Counted from the stretch's first letter, positions 25,086 to 37,400 are shown. The stretch is DNA of 64,000 nt from Tyto alba (GCF_018691265.1 NW_024881296.1:10571427-10635426); one strand, 5' to 3'. Made by a program: numbers and translations. The notes: generated by a model from the letters alone, not told the origin.

Positions 25086-28000
25086 TTTTCATTTTGGATA
25101 GAAGCTCTGACCCGCTATTTACACCCCTATCCCAAGCTCTCCCACATATTTTTAAATGACAACTTTCCAGATGTTATCTGTATGGAGACTGGCCAGATTT
25201 GTGGGCAGGATCCCGCTTAACTCTAAGCCAAACTAGTGTTTTGGCCTCACTGGAAATGAGATTAGGTCTGAGATTCGCACCAGGAAAAAACCTGCAGTAT
25301 CATGCCAGAAATGGTCATGCAGAATTTTTACAATGCTGTTTATTTTTTTGTTAGCACTACTGTAGAATATCAGGCTATTTATCATTATCATAATAGCACT
25401 TAAGCAGAGTAATAGGATAGACTAGACATGTCTGGAATCCACAGCAAAACGGCATGCAAATGAAGGAGGGCAGCTCATTGACTTGTAGCACCAGCTCAAT
25501 ACAGTTTTCCAATTCTAGCAAGTGTTTGTACAAGACGAGGTCAACAACGCATTCTGCATGAGCTGTTCAAATGCTGTTTCCAAGTTTTAAGAGAAGCTAA
25601 AAATTCGGGAAATTTTTAAGATTTATTGCTGTTAAATCCACAGTCTGATGTTGTATTTGTGCATTGCCCATCACACTCAATAAAAACTGGTTCCAAAATG
25701 AAATCTGGAGGGTAAATAATATATTTTCCTTTCTTAGTGTACTTTACTTCTCCTACTTCCTTAACACAAAATAAGCAGAAATTAAATCTTCACGAGATTT
25801 TTTTGTATTTTAATGTATCACAGTTTTAATTTCCTCTGAGTTTCATTACGAATTATGGTTTCTTAAAATTCTCACTTCCTAAACAATAATGACTTTAAAA
25901 CTGTCTGAGAGATGAATTTACCTTTTCCTTTCCGTAAAGAAGCTTGTAGTAAATACAGTAGCATGCATATTTCTATATACAACATACATTTACAGTATAA
26001 CTAATGCTATATGGCAGTGTAGCCTCTACAAAAAACTGACCTTAGTAAATCCCCCTTAGTTTTATGACTAATCTAAAATATGCTGCTGTAACTCTTATAC
26101 TATGTAGACAGCAATCACAAAACAAAAAATATACAAAATCCCATAGATAAACATGGCTATGCCCAGAAGAAATAGAAGAATGTGAAAAGCAGATCCTCTA
26201 AAATGACTTTTTGACAAAAACAGGTTACAAATGAAGTTGCCATGATTATATCACGCTGGATATTGAAAGACAGATTGCCCTCTATTTTAACATCCTGGAG
26301 CAAGACTGATTCTTATGGTCTGTTACCCTTTCTAAAACAGACTTCAAAAATCTTCTTCAAAAACTGGTAGTGAAAGACTTAATGCACTGAGAACAAGAAA
26401 TAGCATGGTTTCAAGTGATGTATCTATAATCTACACAACTCATGTTAAAATCTACACTTCATCCCACAGAGAAACTATACATTGGAATAAGGTTTGGAGT
26501 AGACAACCTCTAGCAATAGAAATACAGCCATCTGGGAACAAAAAGCTTTCTTGTTTTTCAATTCCTATTGTTTCAAGTAGCACAACATTTTCTGTGATAT
26601 AAAAGTAATCTTAGAGTAGTCACAGTGATCCAGAACAAGGAGGAGCTTTGTATCATTCATGCTATACACACACAACCCCATGATTTCTATCATGATCCCC
26701 GTGAAAATGCGTGTAAAACTGAAGTGTTGGTAAGAAGCCCAATTTTTGAAGCAGTGACAACCATCTTCTGTTACTGAGTAAGAAGGATTTGATCCTTAAG
26801 TGCTCCAATAACGTATTCTCTAGTTAAAAATGCTTTCACACAACAGATAATGGTTTATAATTAACAAAATCGTCCTTCTATTTAAAATAATTTTCACAAA
26901 AGGAGCAAACTAAAGAAAAAAAAGAAAGTGCAAAAAGTCAGCCAAATCACCAAACAACACAGAACTGAAAAGTTCTCAGCTTTAGAGCAGAAACTGTAGG
27001 GAGAAAAAAAAAAAAAAAAAGTTTCAGCGTTTTTTAAACAGAAGCTTTCAGTTTTAAGTGGATGCTTCTAAACATCTCCCTGGACACCGCACATGCCCAC
27101 CTGCTTGTGGCAACTGGACGCCAAGGACAGAGGATGTTTCCCATCACGTGCCAGGACCCGCAACTGCCACCACATGTGGCACCTTCCTTCCCCACCGCCA
27201 TACTTCTGGTGCCCTATGGGAAATGTCGTCAGCCGAGGTGCTGCACCCACAACACACAGCAGGGCATTTCTAAATGACAGCTTTTAAGTTTCAAGCCAAC
27301 ACTTCTCACCACTCCCAAACACAATGAGGAACATAAGCACAGCTTTGTAAGCCTCTATACGCAGGAGGGCTACAGCCAGCGACAGGCAAACAACCGTGAA
27401 GAAGCACCAGCAGTCCTTTCCTAAATGCAACTGCTGGGTTAACATTCACCAGGCGAGCACAAGGCTGCATTATCCAAAGTTGCCACTCAAAAAGTTGTCT
27501 GCTACCACACGCCAGACTATTAAAAAACCCCCAAACATTAGCCATCTTCTTTTAGAACCGGAGGGATCTCAGCGTGCCTATACACAAGCAGGGCAGCCAC
27601 GGTCTGTTGCAGGGCTGTGCTTCTCCTCCTCTGAGAAGGAGCTTCTCAGTAAGACACGCGCAGGCAATGCTGCGAGGAGCAGGGACCAGCTCACGCCCCT
27701 GGGAAAGAGGGTCAGTATCGGCTTCGGACCACACCGTGCACCAGCACCAGTCTGCTGCAAATGGGCCGGGTCTGTCAGCAGCCAGCACAGCCCAACGGGA
27801 ACAGGCATCCAGAGCAAAACAGCTAAGCGCGGAAGACTTTCTATCAAAACTATCTGCGTTTTATAGGGTTTATTTCAGGCTAGCTCTGGTCCGGTCCCAC
27901 GGACTGAATTTCCGGCAATGACTCAAGCACATCTTCTCATTTAGATTCATCTTAAAGGAATCCAGCTGGCCCACCATGAGGTATATGGAGATGGACAGTA

Positions 28001-28174
28001 AGTGGGAACAACTGGAAGACTGGCGTCAAAAGTATACTCCTGACATGAACCACAACACTAATATAAATGCACAGCCACACCCACAGGCATCTGTGAGAGT
28101 GACCTTATTGTGCAGCTCTTGAAGAGCCTCTTTGGCTGTCAGTGAATCTGCACAGTGACTTGGACTGCTCACCA

Positions 28175-28284
28175 AAATAATTTTAACTCAAGCGTCCGAA
28201 ACTGGTGAATTCCACTTCGGAATTGGTAAATTGGAATTCCGAAGTGGAATTCACCAGTTTCAGATGCTTGAGTTAGAATTATTT
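28175..28284. repeat. long near-perfect inverted repeat (hairpin)
   Basis: Two 50-bp arms, 28175-28224 and 28235-28284, are reverse complements at 47 of 50 positions and are separated by a 10-bp spacer. All three mismatches are transition-type; in a plus-strand RNA two of them are G:U wobbles and one is C:A. The match stops abruptly at the outer ends. Either strand would fold into a 110-nt hairpin. It resembles a palindromic DNA-transposon remnant (MITE-like) or a small-RNA precursor; no known family is recognised. A small plus-strand frame (28231-28443) starts inside the hairpin and is probably incidental. Confidence 0.9.
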
Positions 28285-28289
28285 CAAAG

Positions 28290-30160
28290 TGAATTTAGTA
28301 GTAGTGTGTGTAGGACTATGAAACTGAGCAGTTGGAATTTACTGGTTACCAAATTTATCAAGCAAAACCACAGAAGGACTAAATTATTTATTACAGAAGA
28401 GGATGATCTGGATCTACTTGATTTACATTTTCATAAGCATTGACAAATGGTCAATGAAATCAAGCATTTTCCAAAGGACAGAATTTATCGATATACTTCA
28501 GTTGACAATTCAGATATTAATTTTTACCTTTGCCTGATACTAAGAAACAAAAAACTCCTAAGTTTTATTCTTCAGCTTCTCATACCTTTGTTCTTTACTA
28601 CATTGAAAGTCATGTTTCATGACAGCACAGTCTATTTGCAAGATAGATAAAAAGCAAATAGGTCAGCTAAACTAATCAGCTCGAAATCTAGGGTTAAATG
28701 GCATTTATTTTTGTGGCACCCTTTTGGAGGTCTTACTGATGCTTTTTCTTTCACTTACTTATCGTGCTGCCGTGGCAGGCTGAGCAAACCTCGTTGCTAC
28801 CAGATGTACCTCCTCCCCGTGCACAAGAGCTCTGCACGAACAGTGGGCTGCAAGAGAGGCGAGAAGGCAAAATTCTACCTGCTAGGTTTCTCACTCCCCC
28901 TACAACAGAGATTTCGCAAACTGGTCCGCTCTCTTTGGCTGCACGGTAATCACGCACAAATGTTTAGAATTTAGGACTTCACTGCACGTCTTGGATGATG
29001 GCAGATCATGAGGACCATGCAACAAAGTGAGAGAGAGAGGTCCCTGGCCCAGAGCCTGAATACTGAGACAGAGCCTTTCTGTGCTGGCTCTCAGTAATAA
29101 GCAGATTGCTGTTGCTGACTTCTATTCAATTATTTTCTCAGGACGTTGCTTTAAAATCTTAGGGTATTATTATTCTCCTTTAACTTTTGGAAGGAAGTGA
29201 GGAAAGGCCAGCCTGAGAACTAAGCACCAAGTTTAGCAAGCAAAGCATCTGCATTAAAATATATCAGGCATTCTCAGCGAATATTTCAGGAGGTGTGTAG
29301 TTCTGGGAGTTCAAGCAACAAACTAATCCCCTAAGGGAAGACAGTATCTGTGTTGTATTGGCACCAGTGGGAAGACAAGACTCTGACGTGATGCTGATTT
29401 CTGCCTGGTTGAACAAGAAATAGCCTTGAAGCTGCCCAATAACCAGCTTGCTGATTGGGGCTATGTGCAGGCATTGCTTGGTCTTGCACCTGCTGCCTGG
29501 TGATTCTGGGGAGGACTGTGGGATTCTTCACCTGAGGGAATCTCTGTCATGGTCATTTGTCAGGCTGAGCCTCACCTGACTCTAATCGGGCTTTCATTCA
29601 GTTTACTCCTCCTCTTTCAGAGAAAAAAAGAGGTTCAACTTCTCATGAGCTGATAATTTTGTCCTCAAAAATCCACCAAAAGTTATATAACCACTTTCAC
29701 AATAGCGTGCTAAAAATAAGAGTTGTTCAGCCAAATGCCACTGCAATTTTTTATAAGACCTGTGACTCCAATTCTGCAAGACCTGTGAAAGTGCAAATAT
29801 TTCCTTAGCCTTAGCAGAAAGTCAGGCAGGAACTCCTTGTGAGACAGACATGGGTTTGTATTATTATAATCCTCATTCACAAGGGGAAAAAAAAAAAAAA
29901 AACAAAAACCAAAACACTATGTATATACATATATCTATCTATATGTATTTCCAACTCATGACTTAAAGTAATGCTATTCGCTCTTGGAGCTGATCCCTTG
30001 TAGGGTTTCATAATCACAAACCATCATTAACCCAAAGCAAAGAAAGAAAGGTACAAAGGGGCATAGGTTTCAAGCGTGAGAGGATTTTTTTCCTCCGTTT
30101 TCTTTTTTGTACTGTTTTGTTTTGGTTTTTTGTTTTTTTGTTTTTTTTTTTTACTTGTGA
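28290..30160. other. non-coding stretch between hairpin and CpG island
   Basis: No gene recognised. It contains a 38-nt minus-strand segment (29613-29576) with a pyrimidine-rich acceptor ending CTGAAAG and a CAG|GTGAGG donor, and an A-rich run with ATAC/ATCT-type simple sequence near 29887-29950. Confidence 0.5.
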
Positions 30161-30380
30161 GGGATGGTGGAGATGCGATGCACGACGCTCCAAACCCGAG
30201 GGGCTTTGGCCGTGCAGGTAACTTCCGAGAGCGCTCGGAGCAAAAGCGCCCAGACCCAGACGCTGCCGGCTGCGGGGAACCGCGCCGTGCCGCTGGAAAC
30301 GCCCCACGGGCGGGCAGCGCGGCCACGGGACGCCCCGCTCCCCGCGGGGACACCCAACCCGCCGCCGCCGGGATCCCCGC

Positions 30381-30396
30381 GGGGGGGGGGGGGGGG
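30381..30396 (+). repeat. poly(G) run, 16 G
   Basis: Uninterrupted G run in the CpG island; similar runs of about 10-12 G occur near 30740-30751, 30986-30996 and 31007-31018. Sequencing length error is likely here. Confidence 0.8.
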
Positions 30397-30450
30397 TGGA
30401 ACGGGCGGGCAGGGGGGCAGCGGCGACGGGTGCGCTGCGGCGGGGCCGCC

Positions 30451-30558
30451 GGGGCTGGTGCCGGGGCTGGTGCCGGGGCTGGTGCCGGGGCTGCCGCCGG
30501 GGCTGCCGCCGGGGCTGCCGCCGGGGCTGCCGCCGGGGCTGCCGCCGGGGCTGCTCGG
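30451..30558 (+). repeat. 12-bp GC-rich minisatellite
   Basis: Three tandem copies of GGGGCTGGTGCC (30451-30486) are followed by five of GGGGCTGCCGCC (30487-30546) and a degenerate unit ending near 30558. A GGGG block every 12 bases on the plus strand gives G-quadruplex potential. Because the unit is a multiple of three, open frames cross it on both strands (Pro-Gly-Leu-Pro on plus, Pro-Gly-Gly-Ser on minus). This looks like codon-type repetition but is no proof of translation. Confidence 0.93.
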
Positions 30559-30750
30559 CGTTGCGGCGGGCAGAGAGACGCTACGGGGCGGCCTCGCGCT
30601 GTCACCGCCACCGCGCCCGCGGGCCCTGCGCGCCGCCCCGCTGCCCCGCGAAGGGGCGATAGGCGTAAGCGGGCAGGCGAGGAGGAGGAAGGGAGCAAGC
30701 CGGCCGCGAGAGAAGCGGTGGCGGATCGGGGAAGGAGGAGGGGGGGGGGG

Positions 30751-30799
30751 GACGACGACGACGACGACGACACGACACGACACGACACGACACGACACG
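30751..30799 (+). repeat. compound CpG microsatellite (GAC)n-(CACGA)n
   Basis: About six to seven GAC units (30751-30770) pass directly into five CACGA units and a variant (30771-30799), preceded by a G run. Each unit contains a CpG. The tract lies between the minisatellite and the minus-strand donor at 30831. Confidence 0.9.
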
Positions 30800-30831
30800 C
30801 ACCCGTCGGGCACCCCCCGGCCGGCCCATAC

Positions 30832-31055
30832 CTGCACGGAGGCGGGGAGGGGTCCGCAGCGCGCTCCGTCCTGCCAGCTATAGGTCCCAGGGGGTGATGA
30901 AGCGGGGTGGCGGCCGTCGCCCGGTGGCGGTGGTGCGAAGCCCCGGCGGGTCGCAGATGCCCATAGGCGCTCCGTGGGAGCGGAGGGGGGGGGGGGATGA
31001 GGAGCGGGGGGGGGGGGGGTGTGGGCAGAGCGAAGCGGCCGGGCCGGGTCCCGGC
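30832..31055 (-). other. putative first exon from the CpG island (minus strand)
   Basis: The minus-strand sequence ends in the donor GTGCAG|GTATGG (intron from 30831). With an inverted CCAAT box at 31125-31129, a start site near 31.03-31.06 kb is plausible, giving a first exon of about 200 nt. No convincing ATG-initiated conserved coding sequence is seen, so it is probably 5' UTR or a lncRNA leader. The upper boundary is an estimate. Confidence 0.3.
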
Positions 31056-31479
31056 GGCGGAGGGGAGCTGGGCACTGGCTCCGCGCAGCCCCGGCCCGGG
31101 GAGAGGCTGCGGCCCCGGCTCGCGATTGGCTCCGGGGCCGCGCAGCTCCCGCCAGCCGGGCCCCCGCCGCCTCCCCTCGCCTCCCCCCCGCCGCCTCCCC
31201 GCTCCTCCCTGCCCGCCGCCGGCCCCGCAGCCCGGGGGGCAGCTCTCGCCCCCCTTCCTTTTGCTCAGCGCACACCCCCACACCCCCCGCCTTTTCCCCG
31301 GCGCGACGTCCAATCCCCAGCTTTTTGTTCACGCAGGGACATTCTCGCCCTGGGTCTGGCGAAACGCGCTCCTGCCCTTCGCATCTTCCTCCTTCGGCTG
31401 CAGGACCTGCAACTTTAAGCGTTCGTGACACTTTGTGCCACGCTCGGTATTCAGACATGTTTGCTCTCTGAACGTTTTA

Positions 31480-34400
31480 GAAAAATATCCCTAGCTGGTA
31501 AAATCAAAAGCATGCAACGCCTGATCACCTGAGGGCTAAATCCGAGGGAGGACAAAACATTCTTTGCCCGAGTTCAGTTTGCTTTTCTTACACTGTTTGG
31601 GTTCCTAGCCCCGTCTTGGATAACTACACGTCAAATCAAGTCATGCACAGATAATGAAATTGGGATGCTGAGCCTACTCTTCCTCAGCCTAGGGTTATTC
31701 AAGCACCGCGGCTGTGACTGTCATTCCTTGGTGCATCTTGGATGTTGGTGTTCTTCTTGCTCAGGATGACTTAAGCGGAGAAGGATTCTCCCTCCTGCAG
31801 ACACATTGTAGTCTTAAGTCAAATCTTAGACCTGTCTTCTGGGCAAAACGGCAATCCTTTGGTTCAGTATGACCCTCTGTTTAAACAAGAATACAGTTGA
31901 GCCAGATAAATGGGCCCTTTGGGTTTTTCTCAGCGCAGGAAGATGTCGTAATATTTCCAGTAAACATGTTGGCAAAATTGCTTATTAAAATTAGGGAGAA
32001 CAAAATGATCAGTTATAACAGATGCACTCTTAATTAATGCAATGACCTGCATCTAACTGATGCTGTTGAATTAGGTGGCATCTATGCCTGTTGGTACATC
32101 AGGTGCCGTAAATTCAACACTTACTCAAATTTAGCTGTCTGTAGCATTTGAAACAGAGTAATGGAGTTGCAGAGATACCTTTGCATGACAGCAGCATGTA
32201 TATTTTTTTTTATTGATTTTTTTTTTCCTCCCACAAAATTGTATGCTATTTTTCATTCTCAAGAAAGCATGCATACTTTTGTCTCTTTGGGGCATACAGA
32301 ACTAGTTAAAAAAATGCATTGGGGTTTGGTTTTTTGTTTTTTTTTTTTTTTTTTTGTTCAGGCAAAAGTCAGAAAAATAAAAATAGAAATATTGAGAAAT
32401 ATATAAAACCAGACATATTTAGAAATATCCATACTTGAGAGTATAATCCATCCCTCATTTTAAAAGATTTATTATCAAAAACATCCCTCAGTGAATTCAG
32501 TGGAGCTACACCTTTGGAACACCAGAGTAACTACAGAAATCCTGTTTCTTTTTCACTCTATGTTTTTCCTTCACACACTCCCTAGTTATTTTTCCCTGGG
32601 AGAAATGAAATTACTAATTCAGAGATCAAGCTACATTTCTAGCCACGGCCCAACAGGCACAGCAGCCCCTGCACCTCCCTAACCCCCCGGCACTTCCACA
32701 GCAGGCATGTTTCTATATCCGCACGCTGCCCATCCAGCTGACTGGCTGCTTGTCTTTCAGTATTTCCCAAGTCAGAAGGTGGTGCCTTCCTTTCAGCCTG
32801 ACTCTTCCTTAGGAACAACGCTTGGTCTTGAATCATGCCCCGTTTTCAAGCCCTTTTTTCAGCCTCCCATTTTCGTCCCCTGACGGATGGACGGACAGAC
32901 GGATGGCTGTGTTGGGGCAGGCGTAGGACCCTCCAGCCGAGCCGCTGCTGCAGCAAACACCATGGCAGGCTGTTCCCTTAGGCCTCCTTCTAGCTACTAG
33001 TTTTCAGCCGTATTATCTTATCTCTACACAAATTTTTTTCTCCTGATTTGTGTTATTTTGGAGAAAAGCTCTGAACTCGCTACAGAAGTTTTCCTGTAGT
33101 AAATTCTTGGTGCTCTTCCTTATAACCCAAGAACTTTCTACAGTACAGATGACTTGGGGATTCATAAAATTTTGTACTTTCCAGAGTTGCTACTTCCCAT
33201 TAGCCATTCTCAACATGGTGTTTGTTTCCTTCTGTGTTAGTTTGGATTCCTTTACAGCACTGATTAGGTTTCCTTCTAGTCTTGTTCAATTTAATAGCTT
33301 TTAACCTGTCCGTTTTATTTATGTCTGCTTAAGTGCTTATTTAATCTTTTCCCTTATAACTATAATGACCTTCCACAGGTTACTATAATCCTAGAAGGTA
33401 TGTGGGGAATTTAAAGATTTAAAAGTCATTTAGCTTCATAAATAATTTTAATTTTCTCATTACTTGCCTTATTTTTAAAACAGGAATGTTACATTTTCTA
33501 TTTTGTTTTTTTTTTTTCAACACAATGTTTGTTTTCCACACCTATTCCTTCCACATATCTAGTTGTAAGGCTAACTGAGACATTTTGGATTCAAAGCATC
33601 TTTTTTTTTTTTTTTTTTCTTTACAGCTTGTTTAACGAGAATCACAAAGTGTGTTGGTCTGACATAGAAGATACATAGCATTTTATTCTCTGTTCTGGTC
33701 TTCAACCAGAATTTTATGCCATTAAAAATACTTTAGTGAGGTGTGCGGGTTTGGGTTTGATTTTTAAAACTGCAGTGATTGTATGCTGAAGACAGCGGTT
33801 ACCTAGAAATATCAGAATAAAGCACATTAGTATTGATATTACTGCATCTTTCCTCCAGTGTGAGTGCCTGACTTCTATTGCATGCTGTACTTAGACTAAC
33901 CTTTTAACGGCCCCTGGCAATTACAGAGCCCATAATTCAGCAAGCTGTTGAAGCATATACCTACTTTTAATCTACAGATTTCATGACTACAATCTACTTC
34001 TGATGTGGCCACACTTCAGGAATGACTGTAATCTGCGTCTTTTGTCTCATGCTGAGACGAAACACAAACAACTGGTGCCCATCTCCTTCACAGCAAGGAC
34101 CGTATCTTTGTCACCGCCGTCGCAGAAAGCCTGTTCTGCTTTGCAGCCCTGAAGGCAGAGCTTGTCTTGCTCTGAGAGCACATCTGGCAGGAGCGCCTGG
34201 AGAGCGCGAAGGGCTGTAGCGCAGCCCCAGAGCCAAAGGAGGCCTGAGAGATGGTACAGTCCATCACATACCCCAGCCTCACTCCTGTCCCGAGCCATGA
34301 CTCACACAGCTTTATAAGATGGAAAAGAAGAAACCTGAGAGATACGGTGATTCCGTTGCACGAATTTTCCCTGCCTGTAAATTGACATATCTATACTGAA

Positions 34401-37400
34401 TGAACAAGCTGACCGTTTGCTCAGGTTTGACACGTACCCTCCTCTCTCAGGCCCCGACCAAGCAGAGCTTGCTCTGTGGCCAGGAGCTGGGCTCAATACT
34501 CAGCTTGCACCCCCTTTGGTTCTGAGCGGTTCCTGCCTCGTGACTAACCTGCCTTATCTCCTTCTAGTCCTAACTCATCTTCATCCAAGACTTTTAGTAC
34601 AAGCTCTTTGATTTCCTGACCTTGCTCTTGATTTGCTCTTTGGCTTGGGGTAGCCTTGATTTCTCTGTTTTCCTGAACATACTCTCCATCTGAAGCCTCG
34701 GGCTGGTCAGTCCGTGCTGACTGATTCTTGGCCTTGAGTTTCCTCAGCCTCAGTGGCTGGACCCACCCCAGCTGTAGTCACTTCACGCAAGTATTCCACT
34801 TGTGGCTCCGCAGTAACTCCCGTTTGAAGCCATGCTGAATAGGAATTATAAAATGCGATATCCCACTGCTGACGCAGAGCGTTTGGCACATAGCTTATCT
34901 GTGTGATAATTCAGCCGCCTGTGGAATAGGTCGTAGCAGCAATATTGGGTCATGGCTTAGGAGAAGCTGCAAGAATGCAGGAGAATGTCACGTCCCCTTA
35001 AGATTAATCTCACTTGTCAAGATCTTCAACAGTTCGTACTGTTTTCATAGACAATTAGGCACCTAAATTCCTTTAGACATAGTGCACCTGTTTTTTAATT
35101 TGGAGTTCTTTCTAACATTGTGGATTCAAGCCAGAAAAGCACTCTAAGCAGCGGTAATTTGGATTTTGTTTTTTCAGTACTTTATCTCTGCTACGAAAAC
35201 CAACTCTAAAATATATCTCTACCTAAGACAGGGCAACATCCCATCCCAGGACATGAGTAAATACTTCATCCAACCCCCAGTAATGAGCCTCATTAACATG
35301 GATAAACCTACTCCTGTCAAAAATGTCAGCTTTGTATTTCACAGCAGACATGAATGAAACTTTCCCAGTCTTGCCGGATTCTGACTTCAAACGTAAATTA
35401 CTCTATGTGTTCCTTACAAGTAAAAGAAAGCACTAGCACCTTTCTCTACCTTTATCTTCTTTCACTTAATTCCCAGTGAAATTTCACCTGAGACAAGCTC
35501 TGTCCAGATGCCCTGAGCCCTTCTGTATGCTCCAGGAACTTGGGCTTTAGGTATTTGAAGGTTGCCTGTACTTTGTCTGTTTTCTTGGAGAAAATGGTTG
35601 CTCCTCACACATATACCTTTGAAAATTCTCCAGAAGACTCACAAATTCAGTTTACCCCATTAAGAAAAGATGAGTCCACACAGGGCCTGAAATACACTTC
35701 TCCTTGACTGGGATTTTTTCTCAGCCTGTGGACAACTCCTACTTAGCCTGGTGAAGGCTTAATGATGCATACTGCCATACCGGTTTTGTGGCAATCATGA
35801 TAAAAAAAAAAAAGGGGGTAACTAGTGGAAAACAGCAAAAAGAAGAGGGAAAGAGGGTGTGAAATGTTGATGCCATCATACCTTTTTAAGACAGAATGGG
35901 TTTGTAGATATTTACTGGTCCTTTCTCAGAACATGGTAGCCCACAGCGTGCTTCTCAACATTATTTTCAAAGCTGTGGTTCGTTAAGTCATGAACCCTTT
36001 ACAAAATCCTTGAATTCTCAAAAATAGTTTGAGGAACCTGAGCCACCCAGAACCCTTCAAAAATTGGTCATCCAGGGTAAAATCACTGATCTCATATGCC
36101 AAAGCATTACACATGTCCAGGCCTATATTTTCTGGTTTGTACACTTTGTGACATAGATCTGGATGTTTGCTTGGAACTACTTTCAATGGCAAAAGAACTA
36201 ATGTTAAGCTACCTGAGGTCTGTCGTCCCCCTTCTCTAAATTAACCTTAGACACCCCTTTTTTTCACCCTGTTTTGATGATGCTCTGGTGGTTTTAGAGC
36301 AGATGATCCTGCCTAAATCCAAGGTGAATTGAATGAATGAGATCGGCTAACCTCCACTCCATCTCTGTTTTCTCTGGTTGGATTGAGAGACTACCTAGCT
36401 GAAGAAGCGAGATGAGCAGCAGAGAGCAGATGTCCGTTTGGGATGAGTTCTCTTCCTTCTTCAGTGCCATGAGGGGCTGTGGGGACATCTGGATCTCTAG
36501 GGAATGTCACTAAACAGGACCAGATAACCTCAAAATATTAGAGCCAGACCAGCTCTGTCATGTATGATTCACTTGCTGTATAACGACTAATAAAGGCAAT
36601 ATGTGTGGAACCAGGAAAGCAGCCAATATAGCTTCTTCCAAGAACTGTGAGTAATTAACTGGGTCCCTGGTTAATTTCTTTCATGAAAATGTGTTGAGTG
36701 AGATTCTTACAAGTGGTGCTCTTTGTGTGACGTCTTCCTCTGCTCCCAAAAGCCAAATTCATGCAATTGGTAAGGAAGAAAAAGTAAAATGCAAAGTTTC
36801 AAAATCATGGGAGTATTTTTGCTCCAGCTGCATCAGCCAGCATCTCCTTGCTCCTCCTTAGTTCCTAACCTCCTGGTGGTTTTCCTCTCAAAACCTGGTC
36901 TATAACCCAGCCATAGATACTGCATCCTCGTATAAGGTGCTCCAGCTTCTTGCTTTATTTCAAGGTGTTTCAAATCTCTGATGTTTCAGAGAAAAAAATC
37001 ATTCAAAACTTCCCTAAGATGAAAGAAGACTAATTAGTGGCAGCATGTCCCAAAGGAGAAAAAACTCCCCAGAAGCAGCATGTTGTCCTTGTTTGTGGGC
37101 CTCACGTGGCAGCAGCTACAAAGAAGAGGAAAAGACGATTCGGGGCCTGCTGAGTCACTGTTACACCTCCTTAGGAAACCTCCAGCTCTTTCGCTCTGAG
37201 TACTCCAGGATTTCCCATTGCTGCTTTTGAGGCAGCCCATCGCTGTCCAGGACTGAGACCATGCCTCCTTCAAACTTAACAAGCATTTTCTGCCTCGCTA
37301 CGACAAGGCGATCAGGCTGTAGGACATGTTTGAGTTGCCCAAAGCAAACGGAGCCCACCCCCATCCCAAGCAGTGGAGGATGCTCTAGGCAAACAAATAA

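Larger units (their letters stand above)
20730..28170. other. AT-rich non-coding stretch
   Basis: No recognised gene. It includes a poly(A) run at 21737-21756, a CpG-bearing TATA-containing patch near 21.87-21.99 kb, two adjacent minus-strand frames at 25070-24637 and a mildly GC-rich patch at 27.06-27.90 kb where several frames stay open on both strands, including one of 156 codons at 27396-27866 (+). None shows a recognisable domain. Confidence 0.5.
30170..31400. promoter_or_regulatory. CpG island (putative promoter, possibly bidirectional)
   Basis: About 1.2 kb of very GC- and CpG-rich sequence with sharp edges against AT-rich DNA. An inverted CCAAT box (ATTGG, 31125-31129) would suit minus-strand transcription starting near 31.03-31.06 kb; a forward CCAAT box (31310-31314, just after a GACGTC-like motif) would suit plus-strand initiation near 31.39 kb. 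A minus-strand donor CAG|GTATGG lies at 30832/30831, and a plus-strand CTG|GTAAAA at about 31497. CpG islands of this kind normally mark a constitutive or developmental gene start; the gene itself is not identifiable. The large open frames here reflect stop-codon depletion in GC-rich DNA. Confidence 0.8.

Noticed and set aside
27396..27921. 156- and 115-residue plus-strand frames
   Set aside because: Two plus frames and two minus frames are open over the same mildly GC-rich patch; none is favoured by composition, start context or recognisable motif.
30027..31458. Minus-strand open frames of 428 and 435 residues and several plus-strand frames over the 30-31 kb CpG island
   Set aside because: They overlap each other in different frames on both strands, are dominated by Pro, Gly, Ala and Arg, and cross homopolymers and the minisatellite. 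This is the pattern of stop-codon depletion in GC-rich DNA, not of a protein.
34200..34330. Possible LTR suggested by a minus-strand CTTATAAAGC motif
   Set aside because: No paired LTR, no TG...CA ends, no primer-binding site or polypurine tract could be located; a lone TATA-like motif is not enough.
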